From Elusimicrobiota bacterium (GTDB lineage Bacteria; Elusimicrobiota; Elusimicrobia; UBA1565), in NCBI GenBank assembly GCA_016196755.1, contig JACPXC010000046.1, positions 1 through 64,000 of the forward strand: 64,000 bases of DNA, in the 5' to 3' direction. Shown piece after piece: positions 9,528 to 18,600 of the stretch (within the stretch, counting starts at the first letter, position 1; each line of letters begins with the position of its first letter). Below the pieces are notes generated by a model. That model was not told where the DNA came from. It was given only the letters and a program-made list of their open reading frames with translations, and ran no database searches. Both the position numbers and the translations under genes were made by a program.

Positions 9528-9549
9528 AAGGCCTAACAAAGTAGGCCTT
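9528..9549. promoter_or_regulatory. inverted repeat between divergent promoters
   Basis: AAGGCCTA (9528-9535) and its exact complement TAGGCCTT (9542-9549) flank a 6-base loop. It lies midway in the 164-base gap between two divergent genes, so it could be an operator or an RNA hairpin. There is no U-rich tail to support a terminator. Confidence 0.4.
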
Positions 9550-9579
9550 TGGACCCATTGACGTATAGGTCCGTGGGTC

Positions 9580-9608
9580 TTGCGAATGCAAGGGCCCGGG
9601 CCTATACT
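9580..9608 (+). promoter_or_regulatory. promoter of the 446-residue secreted protein gene
   Basis: TTGCGA (9580-9585) and TATACT (9603-9608) are 17 bases apart. The predicted start lies near 9615, within about 8 bases of the ATG at 9623. A second -35-like TTGACG at 9558-9563 has no good partner box. Confidence 0.55.
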
Positions 9609-9622
9609 CGGAATGAGGCCGT

Positions 9623-10963
9623 ATGCGCAGCGTCATATTCTCCCTCCTAATAGCCATGGGGACCGCCGCTACCGCGGCGGCCCAGGAAGATGAAGAGTAC
9701 ACTCCCCCCCAGACGACCGAGGCCGAGCCGCAGCAGAGCTCCTCATGGAACGACATCGGGCAGGGCGCACTCCAAGGAGCCGCGGCGGGCTCTCCTTTCG
9801 GCCTTACGGGGATAGCCTTTGGCGCTGGAATCGGGGCGATTTCGTCCTACATCAACGGAGGGGCCGCTCCGCCCGCGTCGCAGAACCCGGAGACCCCCGC
9901 GCGGGTCGGGCTCGAGCCCGGCAAGCCCGTCCCGCCCGAGGTTCAGCGCCAGATCGACGCCGGGCTGGTCAATGTCGACGGCAGCGAAATCCCGCTGGCG
10001 CAGGCCATCGAGCAGATGGGTCCCGACGACGCGGCGATGGCCCGGCAGATGATCGCGGCAGGCGTGACGCCGATCGTCTCGAATTACGGACTAATCGGCG
10101 GCGGCGACATGTCGGATCCCAATCGTGCCTACAGCATGGAGGACCTGCAGCGCCAGTTCCCCTCCCAGAACCCGATGGCCGGTCAGACCGCCGCCGATGC
10201 CAATCACACGGCGTCGGCCGGCGAGATCATCGGGGAAGACGATCCCAGGTTCATCGGACCGCGCCGTCCGCCTACCGACACCCCGAGAAACGACTGCGAG
10301 ACGAACTGGCGTCCTCCCTGCGCCCCGCGGCAGGACACCCCTCCTGGGACGCCGACCGCCCCCGATCTCAGTACGCCGGCCGGAGTACAGAGCTTCGCGA
10401 ACAACCTTCTCGATCAATATAGGAACCCGCCGCCCGACAGGCGCCCCCCCCCGGCCACCGGCGGCCAGACGACCGGGACCCCTGGGGTCAGTTCCATCCA
10501 GAGGCCCAACACCCCCGGCATCGCGGGAGACTCCGGGACGATCGCCCGCGGCAATGGCGACGATGAGATTGGCTCCGAACGGCCTTGCACGACCGAATCC
10601 GATTGCCTCGCTTATGCGAACGGCTACAGCCAGGCCCAGCAGGGCGCGCAGGTCGCCAACAATGGCCGGACCGACCCATCCGTCATGAGCGTGTATGGGT
10701 TGACCCAGAGCCGGTTCGGCTCGGCCCTCCGCGAGCTCGGCCAAGGCGACGTCAGCGGCGCGCTGGGGACCTTGTTCAACGTCAACCGGGGCATCCAACG
10801 CGAGCTGCATAACACCGTGGTCGCCGGCGAGACTATCCTCGACGGCAGCAAAAGCGGCACCTATGACGGCGGCGGGGAAGGCGACCGTCCCGAGGTGGAA
10901 GCCCAGCTCTGCCGGGGCGGAGACTTCTGCTTCAACAACGGCGTCGAGCGATCCCGGACCTGA
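9623..10963 (+). CDS. secreted low-complexity protein of unknown function
   Basis: I recognise no family. The 446 residues begin with a clear signal peptide (MRSVIFSLLIAMGTAATAAA, cleavage before QEDEE). Around residues 45-75 is a glycine-zipper-like hydrophobic stretch (GALQGAAAGSPFGLTGIAFG), which could insert in or associate with a membrane. A Pro/Gly/Asp-rich, mostly disordered middle follows, with several Cys in CxxxxC-like pairs (NDCETNWRPPC; PCTTESDC) near residues 225 and 320. The C-terminus has a short ordered-looking segment and a final Cys pair. It is divergent from the phosphohexomutase operon and followed, in the same direction, by another unknown secreted gene. Confidence 0.75.
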   Translation: MRSVIFSLLIAMGTAATAAAQEDEEYTPPQTTEAEPQQSSSWNDIGQGALQGAAAGSPFGLTGIAFGAGIGAISSYINGGAAPPASQNPETPARVGLEPGKPVPPEVQRQIDAGLVNVDGSEIPLAQAIEQMGPDDAAMARQMIAAGVTPIVSNYGLIGGGDMSDPNRAYSMEDLQRQFPSQNPMAGQTAADANHTASAGEIIGEDDPRFIGPRRPPTDTPRNDCETNWRPPCAPRQDTPPGTPTAPDLSTPAGVQSFANNLLDQYRNPPPDRRPPPATGGQTTGTPGVSSIQRPNTPGIAGDSGTIARGNGDDEIGSERPCTTESDCLAYANGYSQAQQGAQVANNGRTDPSVMSVYGLTQSRFGSALRELGQGDVSGALGTLFNVNRGIQRELHNTVVAGETILDGSKSGTYDGGGEGDRPEVEAQLCRGGDFCFNNGVERSRT

Positions 10964-11055
10964 AATCACACACCCAAAAGTCCCAGAGCAACCTAGGCCC
11001 TCAACACCTCCCCGTCCTAGGCCCATCGCCACTGAACCTTTCGCCGCTCCCCCCC
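10964..11055 (+). other. intergenic stretch with a short direct repeat
   Basis: The gap between the two secreted-protein genes contains CCTAGGCCC twice (near 10992 and 11016) and otherwise nothing I can name. I see no terminator hairpin for the upstream gene. Confidence 0.4.
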
Positions 11056-11061
11056 TATAAT
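11056..11061 (+). promoter_or_regulatory. -10 box of the 188-residue secreted protein gene
   Basis: A perfect TATAAT lies 6 bases before the ATG at 11068, so transcription would start at about the start codon. The matching -35 is weak (CTGAAC at 11032-11037, 18-base spacing). The six intervening bases, GGAGGC, resemble a ribosome site but would hardly be transcribed. Confidence 0.5.
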
Positions 11062-11067
11062 GGAGGC

Positions 11068-11634
11068 ATGAAGCGAATCTTCCTCCTGGCCGCGGTCGCC
11101 GCCCTGAACGCCGACGCCTACGCCGGCCAGGCCGCCGCGCCGGCCAACCCGCCCAGCGGCACCTACCAGATCTGCCTGTGGCCGAACCCCTGCGCCGGCG
11201 AGCCGCGCGCGGCGCAGCCGAAGACGCCGCCCGCCAAGGACGAGACCACCCGTCCCATCGCGCTGATCCCGGGCGACCCCCTGACCCAGGCCGTCATCCA
11301 GGGCACGATCTCGCAGGGCGAGGACGGCATCGTCTCTTCCATCCGCCTCGACCAGCGCCACACCGGGACCGCGCGCGAACAGATCATCACCCGCGGCACG
11401 GGCCTGCGCGACGCCCTGGCCCCGGCCGGCGGCGCCGCTCTCCCCGCCTCGCGCGTCCCGCCGTCCAAGAAGGGCGCCAAGAAGCCCGCTGACGCCGAGT
11501 GGGTGAGAGTCGACGTCCCCGGCGCCACCGCCGGCCAGCTCAACGACATGCGCACCGAGCGCCGGGCCCTGACCGGCGGCCGCGAGACCTCCCACCGCGC
11601 CGCCGGGCGCATGTGGAAAGACAAGAAGAAGTAA
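11068..11634 (+). CDS. small secreted protein of unknown function
   Basis: A 188-residue protein with a signal peptide (MKRIFLLAAVAALNADAYAG). I recognise no domain. Two Cys lie just after the signal (QICLWPNPC). The rest is mixed charged and Ala/Pro-rich, with one ordered-looking stretch (TQAVIQGTISQGEDGIVSSIRLDQ, residues about 73-96), and it ends in a Lys-rich tail (MWKDKKK). It is the last plus-strand gene before the convergent cassette B; the long inverted repeat at 11641-11722 begins 6 bases after its stop. Confidence 0.75.
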   Translation: MKRIFLLAAVAALNADAYAGQAAAPANPPSGTYQICLWPNPCAGEPRAAQPKTPPAKDETTRPIALIPGDPLTQAVIQGTISQGEDGIVSSIRLDQRHTGTAREQIITRGTGLRDALAPAGGAALPASRVPPSKKGAKKPADAEWVRVDVPGATAGQLNDMRTERRALTGGRETSHRAAGRMWKDKKK

Positions 11635-11640
11635 CCCCCA

Positions 11641-11722
11641 CGGTGCCAGTTGTTGACTTGTTGACTTGTCGCGGAGAAGTCCTTTGTCATCCGACAAGTC
11701 AACAAGTCAACAACTGGCACCG
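11641..11722. repeat. perfect 31-bp inverted repeat filling a convergent gap
   Basis: Arms 11641-11671 and 11692-11722 are exact complements around a 20-base loop. Each arm holds a tandem TTGACTTG-type repeat and is visibly less GC-rich than the surroundings. It fills the gap between the stops at 11634 (plus) and 11723 (minus). It may work as a bidirectional terminator. Its length and internal tandem repeats also suit a small mobile or REP/MITE-like element. Confidence 0.85.
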
Positions 11723-12667
11723 CTAAAAGCGGATTCTGATCGTCGTGTGGTAGGCGGCGCCCAGGTCGCCGAACGGCAGCATCGCGAAGTCCACGCCTAG
11801 GCGGCCGTAGGCGACGCCGCCCCCGAAGGTGAAGCCCCCGAAACCATCGGCCTCACGGTTGGACGCGTTCCAACCGGCCCTGGCCGCGGCGCTCAACGTC
11901 CCGAACTTCCTCGACAGCTCGGCCCCGGCCGAGAAGCGGGGCGCGTCATCGCGCGGCAGGCGGACTTCGACGGCGAGAAGTATCCCCGGGGCGGGGCGCA
12001 GGGAGCCGCCGGCGTAGAGCGTCAGAGGCAGCGGGGCGGCCGTGGAGCCCAGCGCCAGCTTTCCCCCTAGGTTGCGCCAGCCGGCCCCGGCCGAGACGCG
12101 CCCGCCGCGCCACAAGAGGCCCGCGTCGGAGGCCGCCGTGCGGCCGTTGGCCGAGTCGAGGGTCTGCTCCACGAGCTTGACCGTCCCTCCGGCGGCCAGC
12201 CCGCCGACGACGAGGCGCCCGTAGGAGAGCGCGTAGCTCACGTCCGAGGCCCCGAAGGTCCCCACCGGAGCGTCGGTCTCGACGAGGCCCCGGCGCTCGA
12301 TGTCGGAGGCGCCCAAGGTCTTGACCGAGAACGCCGCCACGCCCCAGGCGTTGCGCTTGAGCCGCGTGTCGCGCAGCGACAAGAGCGGGACGGCGAGCAC
12401 CCCGTACTCGTGGTTCAGACCCTGGAAGTGGCTGTCATGGGTGGCCGCCGCCTCCACCGCCTCGAGGAAGGCCAGCCCCGCCGGGTTGTAGTTGGCCGCG
12501 TGGGCGTCGTCGGCCAGGCCGCCGAAGGCGTCGCCCATAGCCGCCGGCCGGGCCCCGGCCGGGATCTTGAGGAACGCCGCGGCCGAGGTGCCCTTGTCGG
12601 CCCGGCCGAGGGCGCGCGCGGGGACGGCCGGCGCAAGCAGGAGGAGCGCGAGAGCGAGGGCCCTCAC
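11723..12667 (-). CDS. PorV/PorQ-family outer-membrane protein, cassette B
   Basis: A 314-residue predicted outer-membrane barrel with signal peptide (MRALALALLLLAPAVPARA). The family hallmark is at residues about 30-70: AAFLKIPAGARPAAMGDAFGGLADDAHAANYNPAGLA. Alternating beta-strand patterns continue to a C-terminal aromatic residue (TIRIRF). In Bacteroidota, PorV binds sorting-domain cargo after passage through the type IX translocon and hands it to the attachment complex; PorQ-type relatives are less defined. The GTG start overlaps the giant gene's stop in GTGA (12664-12667), so the two are made together. The specific pairing with that cargo is inference. Confidence 0.85.
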   Translation of the reverse strand: MRALALALLLLAPAVPARALGRADKGTSAAAFLKIPAGARPAAMGDAFGGLADDAHAANYNPAGLAFLEAVEAAATHDSHFQGLNHEYGVLAVPLLSLRDTRLKRNAWGVAAFSVKTLGASDIERRGLVETDAPVGTFGASDVSYALSYGRLVVGGLAAGGTVKLVEQTLDSANGRTAASDAGLLWRGGRVSAGAGWRNLGGKLALGSTAAPLPLTLYAGGSLRPAPGILLAVEVRLPRDDAPRFSAGAELSRKFGTLSAAARAGWNASNREADGFGGFTFGGGVAYGRLGVDFAMLPFGDLGAAYHTTIRIRF

Positions 12668-15600
12668 CTCAGGACCGCCATCTTGAAGAAGGCCGAGCGG
12701 CCGCCGACCTTCACCTGGCCGATGTAGAGCCCGCTGGCCGCGTCGCGGCCCGAGTCGTTGGCTCCGTCCCAGGCGTGGTAGTAGGTCTTGCCGCCCTGCA
12801 GGAAGCCCAGCTCGATGGTCCGCACGCGCTCGCCCGCCGCGCTAAAGACCATCAGCCGCCCGTCGCCGTCGACGCCGGAGGGCACGGCGATCCGGATCAT
12901 CGTGCCGCGCACGGTCTGCGGCCCGGCCCCGTGGATCGGCGTGACGGTCTTCGGCGAGAGGTCGAACGGGTTCGGGAAGTTGTACGCGCTCAGGTCGGCC
13001 CCGCCGTAGGCGTTGCCGGAGATGACGGCCGCCGCGGCGTCAAAGAGCACGAAGGTCGAGAAGTGGTCCACGGCCAGCGAGACCGTCCGGTTGAACGCGT
13101 CGAGCTGGTAGTCGGCGCCGGTGACGTCCGGCTGCAGGACGAAGGCGTTGGCCGCCTCGTTGTACCAGTAGACGTTGAGGCGCGTCGGCTCCTGGCCCGC
13201 CGTATAGCCCAAGGTCAGGGTGGCCGGCCGGGCCAGGCGCGTGCTCGTCGCAGACGACAAGACGACGTCGTAGTAGGGCCCCGAGGGGCGGACGTCCGGC
13301 GGCGTGGCGGCCATGGCCCGGAGAAGGTCGGCCGGGTAGGCCGCCGCCTCGCGGCGCAGGGAGCGCACGACGGCTTCCCCGGCCGGCACGCCGGAGAGGG
13401 CCAGCGACCGGGCCCCGAGCAGGAGCTCATCGGAGCGGCGCAAAGCCACCGCCACGCTCGAGGAGGCGTCGGCAAAGAACGTGCCCTTGGGCAGCGCTAG
13501 GCGGCCGGCGTCCCCCTCGATGGCCAGCGTCCCGCCGGTCAGATTCGAGACCCTAGTCGAGTTGCTGCCGTCAAGGCCGGCGAAGAACGCCGCGGTGGCG
13601 ACGGCGAGGAACTCGCCGCCGTCGGCGGCGTCGGGGTCGAGCGCGGCGGTCCGCGCGGCCAAGCGCAGGCTGAAGCTCGACTCCGAGACCTCCGGCGTGT
13701 ACACCGCCGAGATGCGCCGGCGGTCCGCGGACACCGACGCCTGCGACAGGCTCCCGCGAGCCGCGGCGGTGGCCAAGAGCAGGGACGCGTCGAGGTCGGC
13801 CGAGGTCCGCGCGCGCAGAGGCTGGGACACCGCGAACTCCACCAGGAAGTCCGAACCCGAGCGGCGCGACTTAGCGCTCACCCTCGGCGCCGGGGTGCGG
13901 AACACGACGTCGAGCGAGCGGACCTCGGCGCTCGAGGCGAACACCAGCGCCGCGGCCTCGGGCGGCGTGAAGGCCTGGTCGTCGGCGCCGATGAGGAGGA
14001 GGCGGTAGGTCCGGCCCGGCGTGAAGCCGCTGACGCGATAGCCGCCCGCGGTGCGCCCCGCGGCGTCGCGGACCAGCCCCCCCGCCAGGACCTCGGAGAG
14101 GTCGGGGGCGGCGGCAAAGACCCGGCGCACCTCGTCCTCACCCGGCGCCGAGCCGTCCGGCCGGCGCAGGGTCCCGGTCAGCGTCGCCCCGCGCGAGAGC
14201 AGCACCGTCCCCAGCGAGACGGAGGCCGTGGTCACCCGCACCGAGAATACGCGCGGGGCGTAGCCCCGCGCCGCCACGGTGAGGCGGTAGGCGCCGGCGG
14301 AGAGCCCGGCCGCCGTGAAGCTGCCGTCGGGGGAGGCGAGCAGCACCGTGTCGCCCAGCGGCCCGGTCAGCGGCGGAGTCCCCTCGAGCTCGAGGAACAC
14401 GCGCGCGCCCGCCTGGCCTTGCGCGCCGTCGGAGTCCGAGAACAGCGGCTCGCCGCCGGCCGCGACGGCCCGGCCCGAGACCGAGTAGGGCGCGGAGCGC
14501 AGGGGCAGGCTCAGCGAGGTCGTGCTGAGGACGTCGACGGCGGCCACCACGGACTGCTCCCACGGCGGGACCGGGTCTCCCGGGACCCCGTCGCGCGCCG
14601 CCAGCACGAGGTCGTAGAAGCGCGTCTCGGGGTCGAGGCCGCCCACCGTGAAGCGGCCGTCGGCGCCGCTGCGCGCGCGCGCCGCCGGGCGGCGCAGGCT
14701 GTCCCCGGCCCCGGCGACCGACGGACGCGCCGCCACGGCCACGCCCGCCGCCGGCGCCCCGGTCGCCGCGTCGCTCAAAAGTCCCGAGACCGCGGCCGCC
14801 GCGCGCAGGCGGACGACTCCCAGGTCGACGCTGACTCCGGCCTCCACCCGGACCCCCGAGCGCACCGCCGGGGCCAGGTCGGCGCCGCCGGCGGCCGGCG
14901 ACGGGACGAACTCCACGTCGTAGAGGCCGGGAAGGACGCCTTGGATGAAGACCCGGCCCTGCGCGTCAAAGAGAGGCCTGCGGCAGCCGTCCTCGTCGCA
15001 GTCGGAGCCCGCGGCCGGGAAGAACCCGCCGTCGACCCAGGGCGCGGCCACCGCGGCGATGCGGAGCTCGGCCGGCAGCAGGCTCCGGTCCGAACCGTCG
15101 AGGACGCTCACCTCGGCGCTGCCGTCGGCGCGCCTCCGCTCCAGGGCCAGCCGCGCCCGGACGGCCCCGGCAGCCTCCATCGGCACCAGCCCCACTTCGG
15201 CCGACCCGCCCGAGACCGTCAGGCGCCGGGGACGGGCGGCGAAGGCCGGAGGAAAGCCCAGGTCCGAGACGCCCAACGTATACTCGCCGTCCGGCACCGT
15301 GTCGAGCGCGAAGCCGGCCGGCGCCCCCGCCTCGGCCTCGACCAGCGCCGAGCGCAGGCGCGCGCCGGCGCGGTCGGAGAGCGCCACCCGCAGCGGCCGC
15401 CGCCCCGCCGTGCCCGGCGGCAGGGACACCGACCCGGCCACACGTCCTCCCGGACCCACGCTCAGCTCCAGCGTCGTGTCCGCCGAGACGCTCAGCGCCT
15501 CGGCGACGGGCGCCAGCTCGTCGCCGTTCTCCGGACTGCCGTCCATGTCGCCCGGGATCCGGGCCAGGTACGCTCCGGGCGGCACCCCGGGAATCCGGAA

Positions 15601-18600
15601 GGCGCCGTCCGCCGAGAGCGTCCCCACGTAGGCGATGGCCGGGGCCGCCGGTTCGGGGTTCCAGGCGGCGCAGGACGCGCCGGCCCGGGCCAGCGGCCCG
15701 GCGACCGCCGGGAAGCCGGGGCCGAGCGGGATGAGCTCGACGCGCGCCGAGGAGAGGACCCGTGCTGCCGAGGAGGACAGCAGGCAGTAGGCGGCGCGCG
15801 CGGCATGCGCCGCCAGGCCGGGGACCGAGCTGACCGTCACCGCGAACGCCGCCGAGGAAAGACGGACGGCTCCGGTCATGACGACGCGGCCCGACACCGT
15901 GCGGCTGGCGCCGGCCAGGTCCACCGAGGCCGCGGCCGTCGCCCCCGGGGAGAGCTCGAGCGAGAAAAGGCCGGTCCGGCCGGTGAGCTTGTCGAGGAAG
16001 GTCCAGCGGTGGGGTCCCGCCGCCAAGCCCGCTAGGCTCAGCGTCATCGAGGCGGCGGCAAACTCGTAGGAGGCGCCCGCCAGGGCGGTGGCCACGGCGA
16101 CCGCCTCGGCGCCGCCCGAGGGCGGCTGATGGACGAAGGCCAGGCGCGCGTAGTCGGCCGCGCACAGGCAGGGGACGGCGGGCGGCTCGACGACCACCGT
16201 CAAGCGGGCGCCGGCGGCCGGCGCGACGAAGGCCAGGAGCGCCGCGCCGCCGGCCGCGTCGACCGTCACGGTCTGCGCGCCCGCGGGGCTCTTCTCGAAC
16301 CCCGGGACCTCGGCGCGCAGGTCCCAGCGGCCGGGCTCGAGCCCCCCGACCTCGAACGGCGCGGACGTCTCCGCCGCTCCCGTGGAGAGGCGCACGATCG
16401 TCCGCACGCGCCGGAGCAGGCGCGGCTCGAAGGCGTCGACTAAGACCGAGAAGCCGGCCGTCGCCGCGGCATCGGGGGCCGGCCCGGTCCCCGCGAGGCC
16501 GCGCGTGTCGCCCGTCACCGTGACGGTTCCCCTCAGCACGGAGCCCACGCCCAGCGAGAGCAGAGGCCCCCCGGCGCCGGAGGCGTCGCCGATGTCGGCG
16601 AAAGAGGGCACCGTCAGGGTCGTCGACGCGGCGCTAAAGCCGGGCGCCTGGGCGCTCAGCGTCCAGCTCCCGGGCTCGAGGCCGAAGAGCTTGAAGACGC
16701 CGCTCGATGGGACGACGCCGCTCGAGGCCGCAGCCACGAACAGCGCGGCAAAACGCGTAGGCAGCGCCGCGCCGGCGCGCAGGGCCGAGAGCGCCACCGC
16801 GGTGCCGTAGGCCTGGGTGCTGGGCAGGACCACCAGCCCGGTCGCCGTCGCCAGACGCGGCAGGTCGACGCGAACATCGACGACGGCGGCCGTGGCGGCG
16901 AAGACCGCCAGGGAGGTGCTGATCCCGACCTCCGGGAGGTCGAGCTCCAGCGTATAGACGCCGGGAGCCGCGGCCAGGACGGTCCAGGTGCTGGCCGCCC
17001 GGCCCAGGGCCACCGCGCCGTCGTCGGAGCTGGCGCCGAAGCGCGGGAAGTGCAGCCCCCCCGAGGCGACGGCGGAACCGTCCGCCGCGCGCAGGCGGAC
17101 CGCGCCGAAGAGCTCGATCGAGGTCAGGACGGGGAGACCCGCGCTGACCCGCACGAACGCCGGCGCCGTGAGCGACAACGCCCCCGCGTCGCCGCCGCCG
17201 GTCGACGCGGCGACCGAGAACGCCGCCGTGGAGAGCGTGCGCGCCTCGCCATAGACCAGTTGGACCGAGGAGGCGCGCACCGAGTAGCGTCCGCCCTCGC
17301 GCAGGCCGTCGACCCGGAAGGCGCCCGCGGCGTCGGCGCGGGCGGCCGAGCCGTACCCCGCCCCCGGGCCCTCCACCGACACGGAGGCTCCGGCTCCCGC
17401 CGCGCCCAGCGAGCCGCGCACGAACGGCGAGGTGGCCACGCGCACCTCGAGCGCCGGCCCCGGCAGGCCGGCCGCGCGGACCCGGACCGGATAGCGGCCG
17501 GGGGAGGCGAACGAACAGACGCCGGCGCAGACCACGCCGTCCCAAGCCACCGCCAGCGGGGCCGCGGCATCCCCGGCACCCGAGCGCCGGAAGAGCGGCG
17601 CGGTGAAGCCCGACTCCGTGGCGGCCGTCACGTCCCAGGCGACGGCCGGGTCGGCCAGCGTGAAGCGCGCCACGGCCCGCGCCCCGGCCGAGCCGGGGAC
17701 GAGGACAGCACTCGTGGCGCCGGGCGTCAGCGTCCCCGAGTCGATCGAGACGCCGGACGGCGCCACCGAGGACGCCCGCACCAGCACCAGGCGCTGGGCC
17801 TCCACGACAGCACCCGCCAAGGTGGCCGTGGCGCGGAGGAACTCGGAGTCCACCCCCGCCGTCGAGCTCAGGACGTAGAAGCCGGCCGAGCGCGAAGCCC
17901 CGGCCAAGATCGTGACGGAGCCCGTGCCGGCCCCGCCGGCCAGGAAGAACGCGGCGGTGACGTCGCGTTCGAAGCCCGCGGCCGCGGGCTGGCCCGCCGA
18001 GAGCGGCACGACGAGCGGCGCGGCGGCGGCGGCGGCGTTCCCGCAGCCGTCGGTCAGGTCCAGGAACATGGTCGGGGCGGTCTGGAGCGGCCCGAGGGCC
18101 AGCGGCGAGCGGTCGGAGAACTCCAGGCCCCGGGGCGGGCCCGCGGAAAGGATCAGCGCCGGCGCCGTGGTCAAGGAGACCAGGGTCCCCGCCCCTCCGG
18201 CGCGGCTGCGCAGCTCGAGCAGGTGCCGGCCCGCCGCGCGGGCGGGCGGGAAGCCGTGGTAGAAAAAGCTCACCGTCTCCCCTGGACGCACGGGGTTGGC
18301 CGCCGCCGAGCTCAGGCGCAGGGCCACCCAGTCCGCGCCCAGCGTCACGCTTCCGATCGACGGCGGGGCGAAGAGCACCTCGGAGGAGCCGGCCACCGTC
18401 CACGCCAGGCTGGTGGAGACGATCGTCACATAGCCCAAGGGCGGCGGCACGGCCGTCGAGATCCCCAGAGGGGCCGTCCAGCCCGACGGCGCGCGCAGGG
18501 CCACGGCCCCCCCCGCCCCCAAGCCCGAGGGCCCGGCCGTGAAGGTCACCGTCGCCACCACGGCCTGGCAGGCCGCCGTCGAGGCCGGGGCCGCGGCGGC

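Noticed and set aside
9558-9563. TTGACG as the -35 box of the 446-residue protein gene
   Set aside because: No acceptable -10 lies 16-18 bases downstream; TTGCGA/TATACT with 17-base spacing is a better pair.
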